Assembly (NCBI GenBank): GCA_000403495.2
Contig: KE159810.1
Location: 771,272 to 835,271 of the forward strand
Direction: 5' to 3'
Source of the DNA: Lachnospiraceae bacterium 10-1
Lineage (GTDB): Bacteria > Bacillota > Clostridia > Lachnospirales > Lachnospiraceae
DNA: 64,000 nucleotides
Shown: positions 44,114-53,426 of the stretch, one piece after another
How the letters are laid out: each line of letters opens with the position of its first letter
Position numbering within the stretch: position 1 is the first letter of the stretch
Notes under the pieces: generated by a model
The model's input: only the letters and a program-made list of their open reading frames with translations
What the model was told of the DNA's origin: nothing
The model's database searches: none
Made by a program: the position numbers and the translations under genes

Positions 44114-44868
44114 TGCGTTTATTTTTGACAGAATTTAGAAAAATACGACGTCGGCATATTGGTTTTTTATATGTAGGGGCATTGTTATTTACCTTTTTAT
44201 GGATGGTATGGGCAATGAGCAGTATGAGCCTTGAAGAAATCGACAGCCAGGGATATTATTATCTTCTTTTTTCTATTCCGCTGATCAATGCCATTATACT
44301 GCCCACCATTTTAGCCTGTGTAGAAAGCAGAATCTGCGATATTGAGTTAAAAGGAAATACTTTGAAAATGCTTTGCACCATGCAGCCGCGCCACAGTATT
44401 TATCATGTTAAGCTGGCAGTTAGTTCATTGTATCTGCTGATCTTTTGCCTTGCAGAAACAGCAATGATCCCTTTTTTGTGCTGCTATTATCAGATCAGCC
44501 AGCCTATGCCCATAAAAAATATTGCTATTTTTTTGTTTTCCACTTATGCGGTCAGCCTGGTTTTAATCATACTCCAACAGTCTTTATCCTTATTGTCAGA
44601 AAACCAATTGTTTCCTTTGTTTTTTGGCGTGGGTGGAACCTTTGTAGGGCTTTTTTCATGGTTCTTCCCTAATCTTCCCATACGCTATATGCTTCCTTGG
44701 GGCTATTATTGTGTGGGAATATCCGTAAATATGCTTTACGATCAAACCACCCGTACCGTTACTTACCATACAATTCCTTTTCCAACAGAAATTTTTTTCT
44801 GCTTTCTCATCTTTGGCATTTTAATTTATCTGGTTGGAAAACACCGCTTTATGAAAAAGGAGGTTTAA
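44113..44868 (+). CDS. ABC exporter membrane subunit (LanE-like)
   Basis: A 251-residue membrane protein with six segments and a short cytoplasmic start (LTEFRKIRRRHIGFLYVG), the usual plan for LanE/CprB-type permeases. The start ATG at 44113 overlaps the ATPase stop by one base, so translation is coupled. The first extracellular loop carries SSMSLEEIDSQGYY. A GGAGG-like site (AAAGGAGG before the next gene) follows. It would pair with the other permease and two ATPases. Confidence 0.88.
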   Translation: MRLFLTEFRKIRRRHIGFLYVGALLFTFLWMVWAMSSMSLEEIDSQGYYYLLFSIPLINAIILPTILACVESRICDIELKGNTLKMLCTMQPRHSIYHVKLAVSSLYLLIFCLAETAMIPFLCCYYQISQPMPIKNIAIFLFSTYAVSLVLIILQQSLSLLSENQLFPLFFGVGGTFVGLFSWFFPNLPIRYMLPWGYYCVGISVNMLYDQTTRTVTYHTIPFPTEIFFCFLIFGILIYLVGKHRFMKKEV

Positions 44869-44871
44869 GTC

Positions 44872-45603
44872 ATGCTTCTTGCCTGTATGAAAAGTGAACA
44901 AATAAAATTACGCCGCTCATTTATCTGGATTGCCTTTGTGCTGATTCCCCTGATTCCTGCACTAATGGGAACCCAAAACTATCTAAACAACATCGAGTTG
45001 CTTAAGTCCGAATGGCTCTCTTTATGGACACAGGAAACTTTATTTTATTCAAACTTTTTCTTTGCCCCTTTAATTGCCATTTATTGCAGCTATCTATGGC
45101 GAATGGAAAATCAAAATAAAAACCGTTATATGCTGCTCACCCAGCCGGTTCCTGTACGAAATGTTTTTCTTGGGAAATTTATTACTATTTTAAAAATAAC
45201 TTTTTTTACACAATTTTGGGTTTTTCTCCTTTTTCTAATCAGTGGAAAACTGGTTGATCTTCCAGGACTGCCGCCCGCGCAGACATTTGCCTATACCATA
45301 AGAGGACTTTTGGGCGGAGCAGCGATTGCAGCCTTACAGCTGTTAATCTCTATGATCGTCCGAAGCTTTGCGGCTCCTATTGCAATTGCTGTGGTAGGCA
45401 GCATCTCCGGGCTTATTGCTGCAAATTCAAAATATGGCCTTTATTATCCCTATTCCCTTATGATGCTGGGCATGAATGCCAATAAGTCGGATGATATGCT
45501 TTCTGGAAACAACCTGTCTTTTTTCCTTTTCTGCTTTTTTTATCTTGTACTGTTTTGCTGTATTGCCATATTTTTGTTAAAGCATCAGGATGTGAAAGGA
45601 TAA
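44872..45603 (+). CDS. ABC exporter membrane subunit (LanG-like)
   Basis: A 243-residue permease with six segments. It begins CMKSEQIKLRRSFIWIAFVL and holds SNFFFAPLIAIYCSYLWRMENQNKN, matching the LanG/CprC subunits. AAAGGAGG sits just upstream, at the end of the previous gene with a 3-base gap. With the ATPase and LanE-like gene it completes a peptide exporter that, in relatives, gives resistance to nisin-like or host antimicrobial peptides. The substrate is not determined. Confidence 0.88.
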   Translation: MLLACMKSEQIKLRRSFIWIAFVLIPLIPALMGTQNYLNNIELLKSEWLSLWTQETLFYSNFFFAPLIAIYCSYLWRMENQNKNRYMLLTQPVPVRNVFLGKFITILKITFFTQFWVFLLFLISGKLVDLPGLPPAQTFAYTIRGLLGGAAIAALQLLISMIVRSFAAPIAIAVVGSISGLIAANSKYGLYYPYSLMMLGMNANKSDDMLSGNNLSFFLFCFFYLVLFCCIAIFLLKHQDVKG

Positions 45604-45611
45604 CATAAAGA

Positions 45612-45646
45612 ACCGGATGTGTATACTACTGCACATCCGGTCTTTT
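45612..45646. terminator. Bidirectional terminator between ABC operon and galE
   Basis: A perfect 10-bp stem ACCGGATGTG/CACATCCGGT with a 10-base loop, followed by CTTTTAT on the plus strand. It ends the ABC operon and may also serve galE. Confidence 0.82.
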
Positions 45647-45714
45647 ATATTTACTTTTATTTTCTACCTGTCATTTTCTGCCAGAAGTATGGCCTGTTCC
45701 ATCTCCTGATAAAA

Positions 45715-46731
45715 TCAGTCTTCATATCCATTAGGATTATTGCTCTGCCATCTCCAGGAATCTTCGCACATCTCCTTGATTCCGTACTGTGCTTCCCATC
45801 CTAATTCTTTCCTGGCCTTTGACGCATCCGAATAGCAGGTTGCAATGTCTCCTGCACGTCTTTCCTTTATCGCATAAGGAATCTTTACTCCGGTAGCTGC
45901 TTCAAAGTTTTTAACAATATCCAAAACACTGTAGCCTGTTCCGGTTCCTAAATTGTAAATGCAAAGACCTGCTTTTTCCTCTATTTTCTTAAGCGCCTTC
46001 ACATGTCCAACAGCCAAATCCACCACGTGAATGTAATCCCTTACGCCAGTTCCATCCGGTGTATCATAATCATTTCCAAATACACCTAATTCTTTTAATT
46101 TTCCAACTGCAACCTGTGTAATATAAGGCATTAAGTTGTTAGGAATTCCGTTAGGATTCTCACCGATGGTTCCACTTTTGTGCGCACCAATGGGATTAAA
46201 GTAACGAAGCAGAATTACATTCCATTCCGGATCAGCCTTCTGCATATCGGAGAGAACCTGCTCTAACATGGACTTAGTCCATCCATAAGGATTGGTACAC
46301 TGCCCCTTTGGACATTCCTCAGTAATAGGAATAATTGCCGGATCTCCATAAACTGTTGCGGAAGAGGAAAAGATAATATTTTTTACTCCATGCTGACGCA
46401 TTACATCTACCAGTGTTAATGTGCCTGCAATGTTATTCTCATAGTATTCCCAAGGCTTTTGTACGGATTCGCCAACTGCTTTTAATCCTGCAAAATGGAT
46501 ACAGGAATCAATTTTTTCCTTGTCAAAAATTTCATTTAATGCTTTCCTGTCCAAAATATCTGCCTTATAAAAAGTAACTGACTTTCCAGTAATTTTTTCA
46601 ACCCTCTCGAGACTTTTTTCACTGGAATTGCTCAAATTATCTAATACTACAACTTCATAACCTGCATTTTGTAACTCTACCACCGTATGACTGCCGATAT
46701 ATCCGGCACCGCCTGTAACCAGTATTGCCAT
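45715..46731 (-). CDS. galE: UDP-glucose 4-epimerase
   Basis: Interconverts UDP-glucose and UDP-galactose (or the N-acetyl forms), supplying sugars for surface polymers. The NAD-binding GGAGYIGSH is at residues 7-15. The catalytic Ser/Tyr/Lys triad lies in SSSATVYG and [12 protein letters not shown] (Tyr near 151). The 338-residue length is complete. AAAGGAG precedes the ATG. It is the last gene of the VTC-DUF4956-CotH-UDPGP run, 124 bases after the pyrophosphorylase. Confidence 0.96.
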   Translation of the reverse strand: MAILVTGGAGYIGSHTVVELQNAGYEVVVLDNLSNSSEKSLERVEKITGKSVTFYKADILDRKALNEIFDKEKIDSCIHFAGLKAVGESVQKPWEYYENNIAGTLTLVDVMRQHGVKNIIFSSSATVYGDPAIIPITEECPKGQCTNPYGWTKSMLEQVLSDMQKADPEWNVILLRYFNPIGAHKSGTIGENPNGIPNNLMPYITQVAVGKLKELGVFGNDYDTPDGTGVRDYIHVVDLAVGHVKALKKIEEKAGLCIYNLGTGTGYSVLDIVKNFEAATGVKIPYAIKERRAGDIATCYSDASKARKELGWEAQYGIKEMCEDSWRWQSNNPNGYED

Positions 46732-46855
46732 CTTCCCATCTCCTTTTAAATTTATTGTTTTATTGTTTAATCATTCCTTCTGATAAATTCATTTTAATCC
46801 CAAAAAACCACTATCCGCAAGACCAGAATGTTATTCAAACCTGTCGAAATGTTAA

Positions 46856-48082
46856 CTACAGTTCAATCCCATTCTCCAAACAAAGTCTTCTTGCACTCTC
46901 CACCGAATCAACCCCCGTAGCATTTTTAATCGGCGCAAATTCTTTATTTCTCACCACTTCAAAAGGAATACAGCTGCCCATTTCCCGCACCATATCCAAA
47001 ACCAGCTGTTCAAATTTATATCCGTTAGGAGACTTGGGCTTTATCTTTTCTCCATTTTCATTTAAGTAAGGAATTTTCTTTTCCGCCATATGGAGAGGCA
47101 GATTCCTGTCACGAATCTTTTCAAGCTCCTCCACTTTAAACAGATAATTTAATATAACTCCAAAGTAATATGCCGGATCCCCATTTTCATCTTTGGCATT
47201 CATTAGTTCATCTGTCAGCTCATAGTATTCAACAATAGAAGTCTTTCCATCTTCAAGACAGATCACTCCGATTCTTTCATCTGGCGCACATTTTCGCACC
47301 ACCTTGGCTCCTGAAGTACAGTCATTTGCAAGTACTGCTCCTACAAAGCAGGGATCGGCAATTCTCTGCAGCACATTGTCTACTGCAAAAACATTCAGCC
47401 ATTCCACACCGTCTTCCATCATCTTTTTGGCAACACCCCATTTATGCATGGAGGAATACCATCCACCGCTTCCGTTGGGTGAGATTGATATTTTCCACTT
47501 TTCTTCCATATATGCTTTTCCGTTAAAATCACATCCAGGTGCCATTTCCTGCATAAAAAAGCTGACATACTCACTCTTATATCCAAAATAGTCATGTTCC
47601 TTCAGGAAATTGACAGTGGTCTCATGATTCTTATCACTTGTCATAATATAAAGGGGAACCCAAGCCTTAGCCCTGTTTACCACATCAAACAGATTTTCTA
47701 TCAGACGCTGAAATATATACACTTCTTTGGTAATTCCAATATTATATACACCCTTGGGATCATCCGTTCCTAATCTGGTACCCATGCCTCCGGCAAGTAA
47801 AACTGCACCAACCTTTCCCTTCTTTATGGCATCCAGTCCAATCTGATCAAACTCTGCTTCTCTTTCCTTAATCTGGGAAAGCTGCATAACAGATAAGGGA
47901 GTAATTTTTCCTCTTTGTTCGCCTTCCTTTTGTTTTTCAAAAGAAGCCAAAACAGAAAAATCAGTTTCTTCTATTTGAGCAAGCAAACTCTCCTGCTGCT
48001 CTTTCGTCAACTCATTATAGTATTTCAGTATATGCTCCTGTCCTGCTGCTTTCAATTTTTCCAAGGCCTGTCCAAAATTCAT
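46856..48082 (-). CDS. UDP-sugar pyrophosphorylase (UDPGP type 1 family)
   Basis: A 408-residue nucleotidyltransferase that makes UDP-GlcNAc or UDP-glucose from UTP and the sugar 1-phosphate. The UTP loop is LLAGGMGTRLGTDDPKGVYN, close to the eukaryotic-type UAP/UGP enzymes. EYVSFFMQEMAPG, SPNGSGGWYSSM and PDERIGVICLEDG follow in the family order. The start at 48082 is used because GGAG lies six bases upstream; the open frame reaches 48112. It lies 20 bases downstream of CotH and may provide substrate for galE. The sugar specificity is not certain. Confidence 0.88.
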   Translation of the reverse strand: MNFGQALEKLKAAGQEHILKYYNELTKEQQESLLAQIEETDFSVLASFEKQKEGEQRGKITPLSVMQLSQIKEREAEFDQIGLDAIKKGKVGAVLLAGGMGTRLGTDDPKGVYNIGITKEVYIFQRLIENLFDVVNRAKAWVPLYIMTSDKNHETTVNFLKEHDYFGYKSEYVSFFMQEMAPGCDFNGKAYMEEKWKISISPNGSGGWYSSMHKWGVAKKMMEDGVEWLNVFAVDNVLQRIADPCFVGAVLANDCTSGAKVVRKCAPDERIGVICLEDGKTSIVEYYELTDELMNAKDENGDPAYYFGVILNYLFKVEELEKIRDRNLPLHMAEKKIPYLNENGEKIKPKSPNGYKFEQLVLDMVREMGSCIPFEVVRNKEFAPIKNATGVDSVESARRLCLENGIEL

Positions 48083-48102
48083 ATTTACTCCTATCCGTGT
48101 AC

Positions 48103-50040
48103 TCATGCACACCTTTCAAATACAGCCTTTACAAAAACGCCTTCTTCTCTCATATTAATTACAATTGTTTCTTCATCAGAAATAACTGCATTCTCCCAGC
48201 CAACAAAACGATACCCTTCTTCGGGCACAGCCCTTAATGTGACTTGATAATCCGTATAATATTCTCCACACCACTGGGTTGTTTCATCAAATGTGATATT
48301 TGCTGTGTTTACAATTATTTTGCCTGCACCTGCATAATTTACCTCAACATTTAATGTTGCCGGATTTCCTGACAATCCAAAATTATTTTTCAAGTGCTGT
48401 TTCACATATGCTGTCCTATTATTCATAAAAAACTGCACATCAGCCACAGCCTCCTGAAACATCTGGCTTTCTTCCACTCCGATAAATCTTTTTAAATGTA
48501 CATTCATCGCATCACTCATTAAAGCCAAGTGATCAGAAATCATACTATTTACTCTTTCATCTGCAAATGAAGTATTAATAATATCCATAAAACTGATTAC
48601 AAACTGTCTTTTAAAATCTTCATTTTGGCAAAGATTATTAAACATCCTGCTATTATCCATTGTCATACGAACAATATCCCAATCAACACTCTCTGATTTC
48701 AGTGCTCCGGAATTTACATCAAACATAAGCCAGCGCCATTTGCCATCTTCATACGTTCCTTCCCCGGTTTCCCTGGTTCTCCATACTGCAAAATTGGAAA
48801 CCGGCCAGTCTCCATATCGTCCATAATAAATTTCAGCGGCAAAATAATCGATAAAGCTTTGCATATCAAGTAATTCACAAGCATATGCATAATTCTCATC
48901 AATGGTAAAATCGGTATTTTCCATGTATCCCATCATTTCGGTATACAATTCATAATCTTCTGCTTCACCTTCTGCCAATTCACCATTTTTAATCATTACG
49001 ACATCATCCTTATCTACATCATAATAATGTGCCGCAAATACATCATCATACTTTTCCGTGAGCCAGTATACACCCCAATATTCACCATTTAAAAACATAA
49101 TATATGGCTGAAAGTGCATAGTTCCGAAGCTTCTGCCTGTTATCAATTCAGCAGCTAACCTGTCACGAAGTTTAGATGTAACATCTCCTCCTCCGGCAAA
49201 CAAAGTAACGGTATCAGCCATATAATCCGTTCCAAACAGATCTGCATAAAACCTTCCCTCTTCATCATACTGCCTTCTTGCATAAATGTTTAAACTTCTC
49301 GGCAAAAATCCTCGTCCGGCACCCCCCTGAACCCGTATTCCGCATTCTTTATCCAAAAGCTGTTCCCGTTTTGCGCTAAAAACCTGAACATTACAATTAC
49401 GTTCCCATTCCCTTCCACGCTGACGATAATTTGCTTCCCACCATGCCCAGGATAAAGTTGACTTATCTGTTTCATTTATAAAATTATCATAAGCCTGTCC
49501 AAGAACATAAATACCATCTTCATAACCAAATATATCTTCTGGCTCTGCCACAACAGATATAATATTAAATCCATCATATCCTGTTTTATTCTGATATCCA
49601 ACAAAATAATTTCTTGTCTCTACTTCACTAAAATCACCCTCGCTGTCAAGGTAAGCCGCCCTGACAACTGTACACTTATCAACCAAATAAGCCGGAATAT
49701 TATATTCAGGAGGCGTCTGATCACATGCTAAAATATCATCTTTTAAAAATCCTGCCGTCACATCATCCCTTGCAGAATATACATTATTATTTTCCGTTGC
49801 ATCATTTATTAGAATTGGTTCTGTATATTTTATTGCATGTTCATCCGGCACAGAGCCATCTAATGTATAATAGATCTCTGTACCTGTCGGTGCATAAATC
49901 CTAAGTCTGAAAGCATTTTCATAAAATCCGGACTCCTGGGAAAAGGTCAGTTCCGTATATTCATTTTCCCCTTTCAAGACAAGAAAACATAGCATTACGC
50001 ACAAAATCGTCAAGCATACCAAAACACTTTTTCTACTCAT
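48103..50040 (-). CDS. Secreted CotH-family kinase
   Basis: A 645-residue exported protein. The signal anchor (VLVCLTILCVMLCFLVLK) is followed by a chitobiase-like Ig domain (about 32-85; FRLRIYAPTGTEIYYTLDGS), the CotH kinase domain (about 200-530) with GIRVQGGAGRGFLPRSLNIY, FLNGEYWGVYWLTEKYDD and the metal-binding WRWLMFDVNSG, and a C-terminal InlB/Flg_new-like repeat (about 570-640; EEGYRFVGWENAV). Spore-coat CotH is an atypical kinase that phosphorylates other coat proteins. The domain order here suggests action outside the membrane. It lies 9 bases after DUF4956. Confidence 0.9.
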   Translation of the reverse strand: MSRKSVLVCLTILCVMLCFLVLKGENEYTELTFSQESGFYENAFRLRIYAPTGTEIYYTLDGSVPDEHAIKYTEPILINDATENNNVYSARDDVTAGFLKDDILACDQTPPEYNIPAYLVDKCTVVRAAYLDSEGDFSEVETRNYFVGYQNKTGYDGFNIISVVAEPEDIFGYEDGIYVLGQAYDNFINETDKSTLSWAWWEANYRQRGREWERNCNVQVFSAKREQLLDKECGIRVQGGAGRGFLPRSLNIYARRQYDEEGRFYADLFGTDYMADTVTLFAGGGDVTSKLRDRLAAELITGRSFGTMHFQPYIMFLNGEYWGVYWLTEKYDDVFAAHYYDVDKDDVVMIKNGELAEGEAEDYELYTEMMGYMENTDFTIDENYAYACELLDMQSFIDYFAAEIYYGRYGDWPVSNFAVWRTRETGEGTYEDGKWRWLMFDVNSGALKSESVDWDIVRMTMDNSRMFNNLCQNEDFKRQFVISFMDIINTSFADERVNSMISDHLALMSDAMNVHLKRFIGVEESQMFQEAVADVQFFMNNRTAYVKQHLKNNFGLSGNPATLNVEVNYAGAGKIIVNTANITFDETTQWCGEYYTDYQVTLRAVPEEGYRFVGWENAVISDEETIVINMREEGVFVKAVFERCA

Positions 50041-50052
50041 CATCTCAGTCTA

Positions 50053-50721
50053 TTACCCTACTGTTTCTCCAGATTCGGCAACCCAATTAACACTTTCCAC
50101 ACCAGGCACAACTGTAAGCTCGTCTAAAACTTCGAGATTTATTTCTCCCTTTGTCTTGATTTCCAGGATCAATTCTTCCCGCATGGCATCCTTATTTGCC
50201 GTACGAATTTTCCAATTTACCACATAAGGTTTCAGCTTGTCCTGAAACTGCTCTCTGTCAATTCCTTCTCCTGTTACAATCAGCAAATACCGGTTCCATA
50301 TCCCGGGAATTTTCGAGGAAATCATTAATACAATTGCAATGAATAACGCAGAAGTAAATGTCAGTTTATAGTTCTGCGAGCTCACACAAAGTCCTTCTGC
50401 AATTGCCCAGAAAATAAAAGTAGCATCTCTGCTGTCTTTTACTGCCGTTCTAAAACGGACAATAGACAAGGCACCAACCAAACCTAACGAAATGGCTATA
50501 TTACTGCTTATCATCATCATAACAATCGTAGTAATCAGCAAAATAGCAACTAAAGACCAGTTAAACTTTCTATTATATACTACCTTTTCCGAGGTAATAA
50601 AATAGGTCAGATAAATAATCAATCCGGCGGCAAGTCCGCATAACAATATAACTAAGGTTCTTTTTACTCCATAATTTGTACTGTTTGTGTAAAAATAACT
50701 GAGTACTTCTTCTTTTGACAT
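50053..50721 (-). CDS. DUF4956 membrane protein
   Basis: A 222-residue protein with four membrane segments in the first 140 residues (LVILLCGLAAGLIIYLTYFI, LVAILLITTIVMMMI, NIAISLGLVGALSIVRF, LTFTSALFIAIVLMIS) and a cytoplasmic C-terminal ferredoxin-like region (about 150-222). The family motif GALSIVRFRTAVKDSRD (about 79-95) is intact. DUF4956 proteins are repeatedly found with VTC and CotH genes. It lies 12 bases from VTC and 9 from CotH, so the three are almost certainly one transcript. Its biochemical role is not known. Confidence 0.9.
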   Translation of the reverse strand: MSKEEVLSYFYTNSTNYGVKRTLVILLCGLAAGLIIYLTYFITSEKVVYNRKFNWSLVAILLITTIVMMMISSNIAISLGLVGALSIVRFRTAVKDSRDATFIFWAIAEGLCVSSQNYKLTFTSALFIAIVLMISSKIPGIWNRYLLIVTGEGIDREQFQDKLKPYVVNWKIRTANKDAMREELILEIKTKGEINLEVLDELTVVPGVESVNWVAESGETVG

Positions 50722-50733
50722 ATCACATCTCCT

Positions 50734-51438
50734 CTAATAATTAAAATCATAATAAACTTTGCGCCCGGAACAATACTTGCTGTAGCTGTTCTGGGTTAAA
50801 TCAAACTGTCCTAATGCGTCTTTCAGAAATCCCATGCACTTTCCGCTATACTTAATTTCTAATACGGCAGTTTCACACATAATCGGCGTATAATTGACCT
50901 CAGATGAAAAAATATTAAGATTTGCTTCTGTTGACCTGATTCCCATATCCAGTGTTACCCTTGTATCATACAAAGGATATTGATAGGCCAGCCTGTCATA
51001 TTCAATCATTACCACCGGCCTGTAGCATCCCAGCCGCATAATATTATACGCTTTCACAGCTGTTTCACTATTTGGAAAATACTTTGTAAGCACCTCATAA
51101 TGTCCTTTAGAAAGCGCTTTGGCATCTTCTTTCGAAAGGATAAGACTCTGCTTATGCTGCAAATCCCTTTTCTTTTGCTTTAATTCCAGCTTACATAAAG
51201 AATCGGCTCCATTATAAGTTCTAAGTCTGACTTTTTTTCTCACGTCAATTCCCGCTAACTTTTGCGCAAAATCAATATTATTAATTGATTCAAAATATAC
51301 ACTCCGTATCTTATAAGCGTCCTCAGTACAGTAATCATCTCTTGCCATAAGATGATCCATGCACCTTTTTACAGCCGGAATTTTCGCCAAAGGAATAACA
51401 TATTTTATTTCCTTTCTATAAGCTGAAAGTTCCCCCAC
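50734..51438 (-). CDS. VTC-domain polyphosphate polymerase-like protein
   Basis: A 234-residue protein made of the VTC catalytic tunnel domain alone. The lining residues are in place: RKEIKYVI (9-16), VYFES (48-52), KKVRLRTYN, CKLELKQKK, IEYDRLAY, VTLDMGIRST, AVLEIKYSG and NSYSKYCSG. In yeast this domain makes inorganic polyphosphate from ATP. Here no SPX or membrane domain is attached, so DUF4956 may supply the membrane part. It begins the cluster; no promoter was recognised in the 250-base upstream gap. Confidence 0.92.
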   Translation of the reverse strand: MGELSAYRKEIKYVIPLAKIPAVKRCMDHLMARDDYCTEDAYKIRSVYFESINNIDFAQKLAGIDVRKKVRLRTYNGADSLCKLELKQKKRDLQHKQSLILSKEDAKALSKGHYEVLTKYFPNSETAVKAYNIMRLGCYRPVVMIEYDRLAYQYPLYDTRVTLDMGIRSTEANLNIFSSEVNYTPIMCETAVLEIKYSGKCMGFLKDALGQFDLTQNSYSKYCSGRKVYYDFNY

Positions 51439-51691
51439 GTTATGTCCTCCATTATAGTATTATTATATCTTGGTCTCATTAAATCAGTAAAAATTAATCT
51501 TTTTCTTTCCTTATTGTATAAGGTCCCCCGCTTTTTTTTCAAATATCCCTGATAAATCTGCTGAAAAATGGAAAATTTTACACCCTTAAGACTGTTTTTT
51601 ATTATATCATTTCAAAAAACCCTTTTCAACCAAAACATCATCCTTCCCAAGCCTCCTGCATATAATAAACAAAAATCCCAGGAGAATACCT

Positions 51692-52480
51692 ATGGAGATT
51701 TACGTTGTAAAAAGAGGCGATACTGTGGATTCCATAGCAGCAAATTACGGAGTTTCAGCATTCTCCATTATTTATAATAATCAGCTTTTTTATCCTTATG
51801 CTTTAGCAATCGGCCAAGCCCTGCTTTTATCCACGGCTTCGTCTTCTGTGCCTGTGTATTCTGCCTATGTAAATGGCTATGCATACCCTTTTATTGAAAA
51901 AGATGTCTTAGATGAAACGCTTCCATATCTGACAACTTTGTCAGTTTTCTCATATGGTTTTACCACGGAAGGTAATATAGTCCCTCCTGAGCTTGATGAC
52001 AATTTTATGATTCGTTCTGCTTGGGAAACTGGTGTCCGTCCTATCCTTACTCTGGCTCCTTTCGGTCCCGATGGAAAATTTAACAATTATCTGATCACCA
52101 CTATGGTAAACAATGATGCCATTAAAAGTAATTTACTGGCCAACCTGCTTTATACGGTTCAGGAAAAAGGCTTTGGCGGTGTAGACATTGATTTTGAGTT
52201 TATTCTGCCTGATGACCGGATTCCCTTCGCGGAATTTGTGGCAGATACCAGAAATTATCTTGCTCCCTATGGCTATCAGGTATCTGTTGCCCTTGCACCA
52301 AAAACCTCCGATTCCCAAACCGGACTTTTATACGAAGGTAAAGACTATGGTCTGCTGGGCGCTGCTGCTGACAGTGTCCTTTTAATGACTTATGAATGGG
52401 GGTACACATATGCTCATTTATATCATATGTATTTTAATTTGCATAAACTCTCCACCTTGACATTTTCTTTCTCCTATTAA
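51692..52480 (+). pseudogene. LysM-GH18 spore lysin, truncated at its C-terminus
   Basis: Starts normally at 51692 (AGGAG upstream) with a LysM domain (residues 1-46; VKRGDTVDSIAANYGVSAF) and a GH18 barrel. The catalytic motif GGVDIDFEF has its Glu at residue 169, as in the SleL/YaaH cortex lysins. Family text runs to LMTYEWGYTY (about residue 240, position 52411) and then gives way to 22 unrelated residues read from the neighbouring sequence. Roughly 180 C-terminal residues, the rest of the barrel, are missing, so the enzyme is probably inactive. The breakpoint lies at the border of the LytTR gene and prophage. Confidence 0.85.
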
Positions 52481-53162
52481 ATTCTTCCTGGTACTTACGA
52501 GATACTTTAATTACCTTATTTCCCAATCTTATTTGATTATTCCCAAGCAATCCTGCCCAACGCATATTAACAAAATAGCTCTTATTAATCCGTATATACT
52601 GATCGTCTATACTTATTATTGCTTTTTCAATCTCATCCAGTTTACCGTAAAAATATTTAGAGGCTCCGCCAGTAACTTCATCTATATATATTTTTCTTGC
52701 CACCGAACGGAAGCATTTAACACTCTCTAATGATACATTATATTCCATTTTATTAAATTCAAATGTCCATAAATCTTGAGGATTAATTCTTTTTATTGCT
52801 GCTTTTAAGGTTTTTTCTATCCTTTTTTCCAGTTCTGCAATGCTAAGTTCTTTCGATATAAAACTAAATGGTTCAGCATTAACCATTTCTGCAAAATAAT
52901 CATCATAATCTGATATATAGATTATCAATGACTGGGGGTTTATCTTCTTCAATTCCCCTGCAAGAATCATTCCGTTTGTTTCCTTTAGTTCTACATCCAT
53001 ATACACAATATCAAATTTATTAGATCGGCAGTAATCCATTAGATCGATTCCATTTTGATATCCTTTTACTTCAATATCATATATATCCGCATAATTGCTT
53101 AACATTTTAACTAACATTGCTGTATACGGGGCATTATCATCACATACCAAAACTACAAACAT
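52434..53162 (-). CDS. LytTR-family response regulator (AgrA-like), no kinase nearby
   Basis: A 242-residue regulator: receiver domain (1-120) with acidic pair VLVCDDN and phosphoacceptor in FDIVYMDVELKETNGM; then a LytTR DNA-binding domain (about 135-235) with VKCFRSVARKIYI, YFYGKLDEIEKAI, FVNMRWAG, and KVSRKYQEEFNRRK. AGGAGG precedes the ATG at 53162. No histidine kinase is adjacent, and it lies between a truncated spore gene and a prophage, so it is likely a recent arrival or was separated from its partner by a deletion. The last 46 bases overlap the shifted end of the GH18 remnant. Confidence 0.9.
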   Translation of the reverse strand: MFVVLVCDDNAPYTAMLVKMLSNYADIYDIEVKGYQNGIDLMDYCRSNKFDIVYMDVELKETNGMILAGELKKINPQSLIIYISDYDDYFAEMVNAEPFSFISKELSIAELEKRIEKTLKAAIKRINPQDLWTFEFNKMEYNVSLESVKCFRSVARKIYIDEVTGGASKYFYGKLDEIEKAIISIDDQYIRINKSYFVNMRWAGLLGNNQIRLGNKVIKVSRKYQEEFNRRKKMSRWRVYAN

Positions 53163-53251
53163 TGTTTTATCCTCCTACAGCAATTATATAAGGAATTATA
53201 GTTCGTTCTACTGGAAACATTTGGTAATTTCAAAAATATCCAATTGATTGA

Positions 53252-53422
53252 GAATCATTAATTGTTGAAAAAACTATTAGACAGGACGAATTTAGAACAG
53301 AAGAGTCCACGGAATTTGCAAGAGAAAAATCAAAAATAGATAGCATGGCGCTTGTAAAAAAGCTATGCAACCAGATGGGACGAATAGAAGAACAGGCGGC
53401 AGGAATCCCCCACCGCCTGTAA
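53252..53422 (+). pseudogene. C-terminal remnant of an unrecognised gene
   Basis: A 56-codon open frame on the plus strand without a start codon or ribosome binding site: VEKTIRQDEFRTEESTEF, then SKIDSMALVKKLCNQMGRIE and an ending EEQAAGIPHRL. It reads like real coding sequence (charged helix) and stops 4 bases before the convergent endolysin stop. It is probably what is left of a gene cut off during prophage entry or later deletion. Confidence 0.45.
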
Positions 53423-53426
53423 ACTG

